Source: Saccharomycopsis crataegensis (taxonomy: Eukaryota > Ascomycota > Saccharomycetes > Ascoideales > Saccharomycopsidaceae). From it: a DNA stretch of 64,000 nucleotides. Location of the stretch: positions 3,658,001 to 3,722,000 of the forward strand of contig NW_027043829.1 in NCBI RefSeq assembly GCF_037102585.1, given 5' to 3'. The position numbers were made by a program, and so were the translations under genes. This document shows positions 56,801-64,000 of this stretch, piece after piece. Below the pieces are notes generated by a model. It had not been told where the DNA came from. It ran no database searches and worked only from the letters and a program-made list of their open reading frames with translations. The first letter of the stretch is position 1, and every line of letters starts with the position of its first letter.

Positions 56801-57337
56801 ATCTTGGGGGTTGGTAGGTCCATGAATATTGAGGAGTTTGCTTGACACCGAACGGTTGAGTTTTCTGGTGAAATTGATGATCGACGATACCGAGCGAGTC
56901 TCGGTATTTTCAAAGTGGTCTTCATTAGAGGGGTTTCCTAGTAGGGCATTAAATGATTCAAGGTCTTGAGGACGGGTTTCATCCATGGTTCCATAGGTTG
57001 TGTTGTTCAATGGGTTGAATAATGGCTGAGATGGTGAAGTTATCGCTGGCTGCTGCTGCTGATAATAATAAGGGTTATAATTGAAATTCCCGGAATCATC
57101 ATCAAGGAACAATGCGCCATCGTCAATTGGGCCATTCTGGGAGTTTTCGAAATCGATAGTCGACAACTCTGCTGTCTTTTGATGAACTTGAAGTTCACTA
57201 TTGATCAATGGTGTTGCCTCATCGGCGGCGGCGGGCAGGTCATGATTAGTTGAGGATAGATTGGGGTCTATGGCGACTGGAGTAGTACCCAAGACGTGAC
57301 CAGAACGACTGAAGTCCAGCGAGCCACGGTACAGCAT
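53837..57337 (-). CDS. VSB1: SLC26-like transporter with STAS and cyclic-nucleotide-binding domains (Vsb1)
   Basis: 1166 residues. A disordered N-terminus (to about 195) is followed by a SulP/SLC26 membrane domain with 10-14 segments, including G-L-S-M-F-Y-V-S and F-R-S-A-I-G-S-E-M-I-E-V-T-P. A STAS domain covers about 690-810 (L-I-L-D-L-G-S-V-L-S-V-D-Y-T-A-A). A C-terminal cNMP-binding-like domain lies at about 1040-1150 (F-F-I-L-E-S-G-L-I-Q). This order is that of yeast YGR125W/Vsb1, a vacuolar membrane protein needed to store basic amino acids. Ser/Asn-rich linkers separate the domains. ATG at 57337 chosen; the frame extends to a GTG at 57544. Confidence 0.9.
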   Translation of the reverse strand: MLYRGSLDFSRSGHVLGTTPVAIDPNLSSTNHDLPAAADEATPLINSELQVHQKTAELSTIDFENSQNGPIDDGALFLDDDSGNFNYNPYYYQQQQPAITSPSQPLFNPLNNTTYGTMDETRPQDLESFNALLGNPSNEDHFENTETRSVSSIINFTRKLNRSVSSKLLNIHGPTNPQDEPFGASSSSSSPSNSIKDRLLDPLSALAVESMNLLPCVFLGLLLNVLDALSYGMIVFPINQPLFADLGPSGLSMFYVSCIISQLVYSLGGSSFRSAIGSEMIEVTPFFHSMAINIMNLIGTDSSFKNKDAIVATTIVCYCTSTLLTGLVFFLLGKFKLGQLIGFFPRHILIGSIGGVGYFLVVTGIEITSRLDTTFAYNWPTFVFLFQGVTFIKWFSAILITVLLILMQKFSKRLASFSLLLPVYFMAIFGLIHFFIWIVPGWDLQMARDNGFIFDIKAPVMMESVGSAVSTVASSENESWYHFWTLYKFSKVHWSLIASQFPSMLALTFFGMLHVPINVPALAISTNHDNVDLDRELLAHGYSNFLSGLVGSIQNYLVYSNSLLFIRSGAGDSRLAGILLAATTAIVMFIGPVLIKFIPVCVVGSLIFLLGYELMKESLYDSYSKLSTFDYVTIIVIIVTMGLVDFVYGILLGVLIAFISFVVENANQNPVKKVFTGEVVRSTIKRNTLTNSFLKNVGSQTLIVKLQGNIFFGSIGSIEREIRQRFTDNQSEQYGFRYLILDLGSVLSVDYTAAEGFQNIKNFTVKNNCYLILSSISSDGIFESLLNVGVLEEQTCNSTTQLFHDLNSALEWCENEYLTTLYNMKQRRGSKSTRSGSQASQIANYGALNASSRIPSQQHQKSANPPPQPITMTSSSLQIPGGGNNYHQQEEYKYNLTESYLNPMSLMKNPNGFGSPRQRNIIRAITKLVDEQNDFSRNEFGHNVPQIFDDSSNLSDAIAQTINSESQLKPPSNGDLDSSMKRKASGSLNGFNEQEYQLVLLLRKTFQGASARPDAFWKPLLPYLKPVSIPRGKIYDPAAPVSESLSNDRTNEDGDDDSVGHFFILESGLIQMSYDFNSRGKVLETLVPKTCFGSLGIKSASVAKRMKNVRITALKDSKIWKLSHESFSKLCNGAKTKDVANELLLVEVNLLSERFDKITGYILISS

Positions 57338-57667
57338 TCCGTAATTAACTAAATTAAAGAATAACGTGTTGGGTGTTGGGGAAGAATGGATGGGTGATAA
57401 GGATGAGTCTTTCACCTCTGTTTTTTTTTTTTCCCCTAAAAAAACTGGAATTTTCTGCTGCGATAAGCGAAAAAAAAAGAATCCACTAATTAATTTTTCT
57501 GCCCGCCGATAAAAAACATTCCCCAAAAAGACTACGAAGTGCACACAATTGGTAATTCTCGTTAATTACATAAACAAATAACATACATAAACAGTGTGGG
57601 ATGATCCAGGAAGCAACCACATCGAAAATATCAACAGGATTATCTTTTCTCATTTTTTTTTTTTCTG

Positions 57668-58771
57668 TTAATTATCATCGCCAACCTGAGTAATGAGTTT
57701 GCCTTTATTGAACCCGCTGAAAAGCCCATTCCATACGTCAGGAATCTTGGAGAACTTGTCACCTCTGGCGTCGACAGTGGTACATTCTGGGGAGATTTTA
57801 CCTTCTTGGTACCATTTCAATAGGTTGCTCTTGTACTCAGGGAAATGGGCGATGTAATCACTGACAATGAATCCTTGGATTGACAATCGTTTAGTGACAA
57901 TCATTCCCAACTTGTAAAATGGTTGTGGACCAGACCCACGGTAGGAGGAAATGGCACCACAACACACCACAGAGGCGTTCATCCCCAAGAAATCAAACGC
58001 ATAATTGAAAATTTCACCCCCAACGTTGTCGAAATAAACATTGATTCTGTCATCGCCCAACGCCTTCTTGAAGTTTTCTTTATAATTGGCGTCTTTATAA
58101 TCAACGGCCACGACACTATCGCCAAACGACTCGACCCATTTACATTTCTCGGCCCCTCCGGCCACCGCTATCACTTTTTTAGCCTTGAGGACGTTCGCGG
58201 CAATTTGCACCGCCATGGTCCCCACGGCCCCCGCAGCCCCGGTAATAAGATAGGTCAAGCCGTGATCTTTTTCAATATCAAGTTTGGCAACTCCCACCAA
58301 ACCAGCGAGCGCGGTGATCCCAGTAGCACCAAACGCCCCCATTTGGTGTTGCAACGGCACTTTAGTAGGATCCCAGTCCCCGGCAGTGGAGACCTTATAC
58401 AATAATTTGGAATCTTTGGTATTAAGCACAGCGTACTCGCTCCATCCACAATGCCCACAAATGTATTCTCCTGGTGCGTAGTCTTTGGAAGTTGATTTCA
58501 CCACTTTACCGATCCCAAGAGCAGGAACGTTGCCCCCCACCGGGATCTTGCCACCGTAAGCACTGCCGAAATTCGAGTAGATCCAGAACCCTTGAGCAGG
58601 GTCATTGGACACGTAGATGGTTTTCACAAGAAGATGGTCTTCAGGGAGCTCACTTGGCACCTCACTGGTGACCTGCTGGAAGGTGGCATCGGGAGAAGAT
58701 GCGTCAAAATTGAAGCCATTGACCGGCTGGTTTTTGATGACAAATTTCTGGTAAGTGGTGCTTTGGGACAT
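57668..58771 (-). CDS. Zinc-free MDR reductase (YML131W / alkenal reductase type)
   Basis: 367 residues of the leukotriene B4 12-hydroxydehydrogenase/2-alkenal reductase branch of the medium-chain reductases, with no zinc ligands. Markers: Y-V-S-N-D-P-A-Q-G-F-W-I (about 52-63), G-A-A-G-A-V-G-T-M-A-V-Q-I-A for the nucleotide, and F-D-N-V-G-G-E-I-F. NADPH-dependent reduction of the C=C of enals or enones is likely, by analogy to S. cerevisiae YML131W, which is stress-induced. A CACGTG lies 166 bp upstream. Confidence 0.88.
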   Translation of the reverse strand: MSQSTTYQKFVIKNQPVNGFNFDASSPDATFQQVTSEVPSELPEDHLLVKTIYVSNDPAQGFWIYSNFGSAYGGKIPVGGNVPALGIGKVVKSTSKDYAPGEYICGHCGWSEYAVLNTKDSKLLYKVSTAGDWDPTKVPLQHQMGAFGATGITALAGLVGVAKLDIEKDHGLTYLITGAAGAVGTMAVQIAANVLKAKKVIAVAGGAEKCKWVESFGDSVVAVDYKDANYKENFKKALGDDRINVYFDNVGGEIFNYAFDFLGMNASVVCCGAISSYRGSGPQPFYKLGMIVTKRLSIQGFIVSDYIAHFPEYKSNLLKWYQEGKISPECTTVDARGDKFSKIPDVWNGLFSGFNKGKLITQVGDDN

Positions 58772-59899
58772 TATATAATTATTATTATTAGTATTACTAT
58801 TGATTGCTAATATGTATATTTATCCAATTAGTGACAACAGAGTAACCTATTGATAGATCAATGTGACTTATATAAGTGAAATTTCTCCTCCCCCAATTTG
58901 TCAGCGATAATCGTTCCGTCCGAAGCGAAATCAGGTCACGTGCGACCGTTGTGCACTGCGGACTTCAATGCCTAATGTGGCAATGTTTCTGGCTTTTTTT
59001 TATTGTCTATTGTCTGTTGTTTCCTCTGATTTTGCCATAAATGGGTATTTTTGCAACTGCCATTGCAGAGAAGTCAAAGGAAGAAGAAAAAAAAAAAAAA
59101 GAAAGAGAAAATGAGGATCTTACTTGGTTATGTCATCGCAAAGGTTATTCACGTTGATTATGAGATGCACTTACAAATTCAATAATCAAATATAGTAATA
59201 TATAATAATATAACCAATAAAATGCAATGAAAACAAAGACACTAGTAATAATAAAAAAACAAGTGGTGATAAAGGGATTTAATACACTGATGATACGGCA
59301 ATCACAAATCAAAAAATCAGCCGCCTAAAAATCAATCAATCAGAATAAACTATGATTGTTAACAGAAAAGAAAGAAAGGGTGGGTGGGGGAAAAAAGGAA
59401 AAAAAAAGTTGACAGAAAATAATAATAAAAATAAGAGTAAGAATAAGAACAAGGGGAAGAAAAAAAAAAAAACAGGGAATAAATACGAGTAGACTCATTC
59501 AAACATGAAAAGAAAAACAAAACAAGAATCAACACAAATCATCAACAAAGAGAACCCAGGTTATCTTTTTAATAATATTTGAATGATATATCATGGAAGT
59601 AGTGGTACAAGAGAATATAAGGAAGGTGAAAACAAAAGATTCGAAACCCGCTCGAAGGCTACAAAACAAACACCAAAAAGAAGAGAGGTGAAAAGAAAAA
59701 ATCAGCAAACTGAATCCAGACTTTCTCCCAAAAACCTTTGCCCTTTTTTCAGGTGTCATTGTTTGTTTGTCTTTTTTTTGCAAGTGAAATCAATGGATAT
59801 AGGTGAATGTAAATGCAGTTGAGAAAATGAGAACTTACCAATTCTCGGTGATGAGATAATAAAGAAGACAAGACAACACATAAAAAATCATTTGGAAAT
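58772..59899. promoter_or_regulatory. Upstream region of the YML131W-like gene and FLC 3' side
   Basis: 1.13 kb. CACGTG at 58937-58942, a run of purine-rich sequence from about 59340 to 59490, and T/A tracts. The 79- and 84-codon frames near 59529-59822 overlap on opposite strands and are not supported. Confidence 0.45.
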
Positions 59900-62602
59900 T
59901 CATTGTTGTCCCAAGTTACTAGCATATCTGCCGCCCATTAAACGGCCACTGCTATTATCTGCCTCACTGACCCCAGAAGTGTCATGTAAAACTGGACTAT
60001 TTGAAACTCTTGCAGGAGCATGGTTTTGGCCACCCATGGTGACATCAATTCCCGTCATCGGCTGACTGGAATTATAACCACTGTAGTTCAAGTTCACATC
60101 ACCTCCAGATGGGGTACTGTCAAAATTGAATTCCTCATCATTTGAAGAAGTCATTGGGGTTTGGCTTAATGTACGCCCATGGTACAGTGGATTTCTACCA
60201 GGGCTCATAAGCGCTGATGGGTCTGGAGAGTTTGGGGCAGAATTCATTGGGATGGAGGTATAATTACCCAGAACTGGGGCACCATTGGCACCTAAAGCAG
60301 AATGATCATTCATGGAAACTTGACGTTTCAATAATTGAGAGTTGTTACGCGACATCTTGATAGCACTCAATTTTCTGGTCAAAGAATTTAGACCACCACC
60401 GGTGGAATTACCATATGATGCGCCAGCAGAATTTTGACGCTTGAACAAAGTGTTCGAGAGTTTTGACCCAAAGGTTGGTTTGACAATTTGGATTGGCTCA
60501 TCATCTTCAAGACCAATTTTATCATTGTCATTATAACTTGGTTGGTTAGAATTAACATTACGAAGTTGTTCAATGGTGGATTTCGAACGTAACTGTAAAG
60601 CTTCATTAGTGGTCTCCTCAATCAAATCGCCTTGAGAACTAACCATATCTTTAAGTTTATAAATTTCATTTTCCCAGTTATTTTGATGGTTCTTGGCCAC
60701 TTTACCCAAATCAAGCAATTCTTCAGCACCAGGGTTTGGAGAACCAATGAAGTCACTATTCAAGCCATTCATGCTATCTTGTAACGACTTTTCATCAGCA
60801 AACATGGCGGAGTTTCTTTGGAAAGAAGTTCTATCATCACCAGCACGACGGAATCTAGAATCTGGAACTTTAGATAACAAAGCCATGGCGATATACACGA
60901 TAACCACCACCAACAAAACCAAAGAGAAAGCAGCGTTCAAAATGAAGAAAATCCACCCCATAATTGATGAGACAGCAGCCGGTTGTTGGAACAAATTACT
61001 GAAAAACACAAACATAAAAGAGTTAGCCACGGTAACACTGGAGATAACAATATTCAAAACATTGGTCGATTTGTCCAAGTATGGCTTGTAGATGATAAGC
61101 CCGGTAAGATAAGCACTATCCAAAAGCCAAATGACTAAAGCTTGAGTTTTTCCACTAGATTGACACAACCCAATGAAGATAGCCTTGATAAGACAGTAAG
61201 ACATAAAAATGGCTCCCCACCAATACTTATTGGCATTGAACATAGTGTAGGCAAACCCATATTTGTCCAAAACCAATTGATTCCCGTAAAGAATGGCAGC
61301 AGGATTCTTGTAGTGTTCGACAGAAGTCTTACCAAACACCCAGGTACGATAAGTAGCCCAGCCAAGAATACCAACCACGAGAACAAGGAAAAGAATTGCC
61401 AAAACAATAACCGCGGCAGAATCGTGAATGGTGAATTCCCAAAGTGAGAACACAGTAAGTTGCACAAACCCAATGGAAATATAACGCAAAAGGGCACCCT
61501 TGAGGATACTTCTGTAGTTAGTGCGGAAATAAATTGCGGTACTTGGGTTCTTAATGACTTTGACCTTGACCAAGAATTCAATAAAGAATTTAACAAACAA
61601 GATCAACAAGCACAAAACATAACCACACAACATAAAGAAAGTGAAACCGGTAACGACAATCGATGTGACTTCGATAGCTTGGTCATAACCCATACGCTTA
61701 ATACCACGCAAAACTCTTAAAGAATCGGATGAGTTAACCACAAGAGCTGGAGCTCTTTTTCTAAGGTAATCGACAATTCTTTTTTGGACAAAGATGGCTT
61801 TTTCAGAAGCGGCACCTTTCAAGTATAATGTTGGGGTACCACCGGTGGCTTGGATATACCAACGGAAGATTTCTTGCATGAACTCGACGCGGATCAACCC
61901 CATTGACCAAGATAAATTTTCAGCCCACGCACTGGCGATTGGAGGCACCGATTCGACATGTTCCATAGCCACGAGAACCACTGATTGGAAATAAGTGAAA
62001 AGTGACAAGGCATTGACTGAAATATGGGAGGCAGCGTTAGAGTTACCAAAAGTCGACAAGAAGGCAGAGGCAAACAACCCAAGACCAGCAACCACCGCGG
62101 TGGCCCATTTAGCCCCGGTGTGGGCCACGGTTTTACCATTGGTGAAATAGGCGGCCATACAAGCAAGGCTGGTGCTGTTTGAGTCGTACACCATGATTTT
62201 GACGTAGGCATCAATATCTGGGACGGTGTAAGCAATGTTTGGGATCATATCGACATATTTTTCATCAATGGTTTCCACGGAATCGACAATGACTTCACCG
62301 CTGTAAAGTGGGCAAAACTGCTTGAATGACAAATCACACAAGTCGATTTTTTCACTAATGATTTTGAACCCGTAAGCGTAGACATCAACTTTAGCATTGA
62401 CATAACCATTGATGGTGGTGTTAAGATCCAAGTTGTAAGAAAGAGTCCGTGATTCTGGGTTGAAGCTGACCTCGAAAGTCGTGGCTGTGAGGGATGAGTT
62501 CTCCATACATGGCACAAGAGACGAGGCACTAAGCAGCCTTTTAGCAGAGGTCAAAGTGAGGCAGCAAGAGAGAAAGAGCACTATTTGAGATAGAACCAAC
62601 AT
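59900..62602 (-). CDS. FLC-family TRP-like membrane protein
   Basis: 900 residues with signal peptide (1-20), an ML-like lumenal domain with paired cysteines (about 30-165: C-M-E-N-S-S-L, D-L-C-D-L-S-F-K-Q-F-C, A-C-M-A), then nine or ten transmembrane segments (about 175-600) in a TRP-channel arrangement with L-W-E-F-T as a conserved patch, and a long Ser/Asn-rich cytosolic tail (600-900). This is the Flc1/Flc2/Flc3 layout, linked to FAD transport into the ER, calcium release and wall integrity. Which paralogue it is cannot be told by eye. Confidence 0.9.
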   Translation of the reverse strand: MLVLSQIVLFLSCCLTLTSAKRLLSASSLVPCMENSSLTATTFEVSFNPESRTLSYNLDLNTTINGYVNAKVDVYAYGFKIISEKIDLCDLSFKQFCPLYSGEVIVDSVETIDEKYVDMIPNIAYTVPDIDAYVKIMVYDSNSTSLACMAAYFTNGKTVAHTGAKWATAVVAGLGLFASAFLSTFGNSNAASHISVNALSLFTYFQSVVLVAMEHVESVPPIASAWAENLSWSMGLIRVEFMQEIFRWYIQATGGTPTLYLKGAASEKAIFVQKRIVDYLRKRAPALVVNSSDSLRVLRGIKRMGYDQAIEVTSIVVTGFTFFMLCGYVLCLLILFVKFFIEFLVKVKVIKNPSTAIYFRTNYRSILKGALLRYISIGFVQLTVFSLWEFTIHDSAAVIVLAILFLVLVVGILGWATYRTWVFGKTSVEHYKNPAAILYGNQLVLDKYGFAYTMFNANKYWWGAIFMSYCLIKAIFIGLCQSSGKTQALVIWLLDSAYLTGLIIYKPYLDKSTNVLNIVISSVTVANSFMFVFFSNLFQQPAAVSSIMGWIFFILNAAFSLVLLVVVIVYIAMALLSKVPDSRFRRAGDDRTSFQRNSAMFADEKSLQDSMNGLNSDFIGSPNPGAEELLDLGKVAKNHQNNWENEIYKLKDMVSSQGDLIEETTNEALQLRSKSTIEQLRNVNSNQPSYNDNDKIGLEDDEPIQIVKPTFGSKLSNTLFKRQNSAGASYGNSTGGGLNSLTRKLSAIKMSRNNSQLLKRQVSMNDHSALGANGAPVLGNYTSIPMNSAPNSPDPSALMSPGRNPLYHGRTLSQTPMTSSNDEEFNFDSTPSGGDVNLNYSGYNSSQPMTGIDVTMGGQNHAPARVSNSPVLHDTSGVSEADNSSGRLMGGRYASNLGQQ

Positions 62603-63416
62603 TTTGACAGATAGTTCACCGTCTATATATTGTATATATTATTATGATTATTATTATAAATATAATAATAATATATACAACGACAGAAGGAAGGGAGGTT
62701 TGGGGCTAATTATACTTGTTTTTTTGTTTTTTTTGAGGTGTAGAACAATATGTCACCCAGGATAAAAAAAAAAGCGGAAGGAGTGAAAAGTGGCAATAGC
62801 GTTGTTGATGTGTTATGAGATGAAAATGACGATGTGAACGATATATGTCAGAGTAGTGATCCACCAAAAACAAACAAAGACACAAGAAATACGTGACAGG
62901 GGCCTATAATATATATATTATGTATAATATACCAGTTATCGATGATCTGGTGATAACTAGAGCAAAATCTCTATATATATCCATTTCTTTTTTTTTTTCT
63001 TTTATAAATTTTTTTGTTTTTTTCGTTTGTCGCAGGGTTATTTTTACTTTTTGCCGGGTGTGAAGGGGGTATCCCATACTAATGTCACGTGTGAGTGCGC
63101 GCTGCTTATACATCGAGGGGGGCTATATCCATGTCATCATCATCATCATCATCATCATCATCTATCTTTCTATCTCTCTACGCAATTTGATTCTCGGTAT
63201 GCTACTTACTGTGTATCACAACATTCCAGACACAACAGTTTCAAAAATTATTGATGATAATCATTATTATTATTATTTTAAAATTAAATAAAAACAAGAG
63301 AATTATGGAGAAAGAAAACAAAAAATACTAAGAGAATTACACAGATATATACACATGTATATTTATATATATATTCCAAAAAGGAGACAAAGTTAAAATA
63401 CTTCGCCATTCCTCAA
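62603..63416. promoter_or_regulatory. FLC upstream region with a CACGTG box
   Basis: 814 bp between the FLC start and the 3' end of the CCDC47-like gene (both minus strand). CACGTG at 63086-63091, about 480 bp from the FLC ATG, and a (CAT)n run at about 63130-63162. No gene is seen. Confidence 0.45.
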
Positions 63417-64000
63417 TCATCCTCTAACTCTCTGTTTCTTCATCATCTTACGTTGTTGCTTTTCTCTTTGCTTCTTTTCCAACTTTTCCAACTCTTTTGG
63501 ATTGTTCTTCAACTTTTCTCTTTGTTTTTTCATTTCTTCCAATTTCTGTTCTTCCAATTGCTCCTTCTTATCTTGATCGATTAATTTTTGCAATTTCTTG
63601 ACTTCTGCTTCTCTAACTTTGGCAATCTTCTTGCTGACTTCTGAACGGATCTTGAATTTCTTGGAAGCAATAAAATCAATGAGTTCAAGGAATCTATTGA
63701 TGATTTCCGAAGTTCTGGCCAAAGAGCTTTTGTCGGATTTCAACTTCAATTTCAAATACGCTTTAAACTTAGGCTTGGTCTCGTCCAATGAAAATGGATG
63801 CACAGATGATTGGTCGGTGAAGGCAATGTACTGAATCAAATCAACGTTTTGTTCCAACAATTCTTTCAATTCTGGGGTCCACAACGCATCGTTGATTTCC
63901 GCAGATTCAGACATGTAAACGTATTCGACTGGCAACTTGTCAGAGTCAGAAGTCTTGGTTAATGACAAGAAGTAATTGTCCTTTCTTTTCTTATCCATAT
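63417..64000 (-). CDS. CCDC47/YNR021W-type ER membrane protein, 3' part only
   Basis: The 5' end lies beyond the window, so only the C-terminal 194 codons or so are seen. The part has a helical region (T-P-E-L-K-E-L-L-E-Q-N), then a long charged coiled coil ending K-K-Q-R-E-K-Q-Q-R-K-M-M-K-K-Q-R-V-R-G, the typical tail of CCDC47/YNR021W (DUF1682). CCDC47 belongs to the PAT/multipass translocon that helps insert membrane proteins with polar segments, and its tail contacts the ribosome. The transmembrane segment should be in the missing N-terminal part. The ATG near 63998 is internal. Confidence 0.85.
   Translation of the reverse strand, partial: MDKKRKDNYFLSLTKTSDSDKLPVEYVYMSESAEINDALWTPELKELLEQNVDLIQYIAFTDQSSVHPFSLDETKPKFKAYLKLKLKSDKSSLARTSEIINRFLELIDFIASKKFKIRSEVSKKIAKVREAEVKKLQKLIDQDKKEQLEEQKLEEMKKQREKLKNNPKELEKLEKKQREKQQRKMMKKQRVRG

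Noticed and set aside
59529-59822. Two overlapping frames between FLC and the YML131W-like gene
   Set aside because: They oppose each other, start poorly or lack motifs, and lie in purine-rich sequence.
4474-63091. Six CACGTG boxes as a coordinated regulon
   Set aside because: About nine are expected by chance in AT-rich DNA of this length, and the genes behind them are unrelated. Only the RPS9 case has a second matching element.
1-64000. CRISPR arrays, prokaryotic operons, rRNA or mitochondrial DNA
   Set aside because: None is seen. The only tandem arrays are microsatellites and the 27-bp promoter repeat, and the genes are eukaryotic nuclear genes.

Overview
This window is nuclear DNA from a budding yeast (Saccharomycotina). 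The evidence is the gene set (RIM2, RPS9, MED8, MSI1, GPI2, SUA7, GDT1, RFC1, PRI2, ATP10, TFA2, GON7, INO4, NUG1, TED1, VSB1), compact genes with few short introns that use TACTAAC-type branch points, a spliced tRNA-Pro, and GPI-anchored wall proteins. Two CTG codons sit at positions where relatives carry serine: OYE at 32314-32316 in the G-x-S-I-E-N-R motif, and TFIIB at 10784-10786. This points to a CUG-Ser lineage, so residues read as Leu from CTG should be read as Ser. The species is not identified.

Layout. 1-16 kb: a short WBP11-like splicing protein, the RIM2 mitochondrial carrier, RPS9 (7-nt first exon), MED8, MSI1, a coiled-coil protein of unknown function, GPI2, SUA7 (TFIIB), a TMEM115/YOL107W-type membrane protein, a Cwf18/CCDC12-type splicing protein and GDT1. 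16-29 kb: a GT8 glycosyltransferase, RFC1 and PRI2 head to head on a promoter with MCB/SCB-like elements, a large acidic protein of unknown function, ATP10, a six-cysteine CFEM-like GPI protein and TFA2. 29-35 kb: a tRNA-rich, gene-poor stretch (two identical tRNA-Ser(AGA), one intron-bearing tRNA-Pro(TGG)) with an Old Yellow Enzyme behind a 3 x 27-bp promoter repeat and a zinc alcohol dehydrogenase. 35-46 kb: a small Sed1/Spi1-like wall protein, GON7, an INO4-like bHLH gene with an intron in front of its DNA-binding region, NUG1 with a 13-nt first exon, and an unusual gene coding two tandem Ty1/copia-protease-like domains. 46-64 kb: a mitochondrial helical-repeat protein, a lipid-droplet hydrolase, a ketopantoate-reductase-like protein, TED1, VSB1 (SLC26 + STAS + cNMP), a YML131W-type reductase, an FLC/TRP-like protein and the 3' part of a CCDC47/YNR021W gene that runs off the window.

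How the genes relate. Most are unlinked housekeeping genes. Replication and chromatin (RFC1, PRI2, MSI1), Pol II initiation (SUA7, TFA2, MED8), splicing (WBP11-like, Cwf18-like), GPI anchors and wall (GPI2, TED1, two GPI proteins) and redox/detoxification (OYE, ADH, YML131W-like) are each represented. Only the RFC1-PRI2 pair looks co-regulated.

The two observations most worth following: (1) PRI2 is otherwise well conserved, yet all four cysteines that hold the [4Fe-4S] cluster in yeast and human primase are replaced, at matching spacing; (2) the gene at 43983-45071 is a tandem duplication of a retropepsin-like fold, which looks like a domesticated retroelement fragment.
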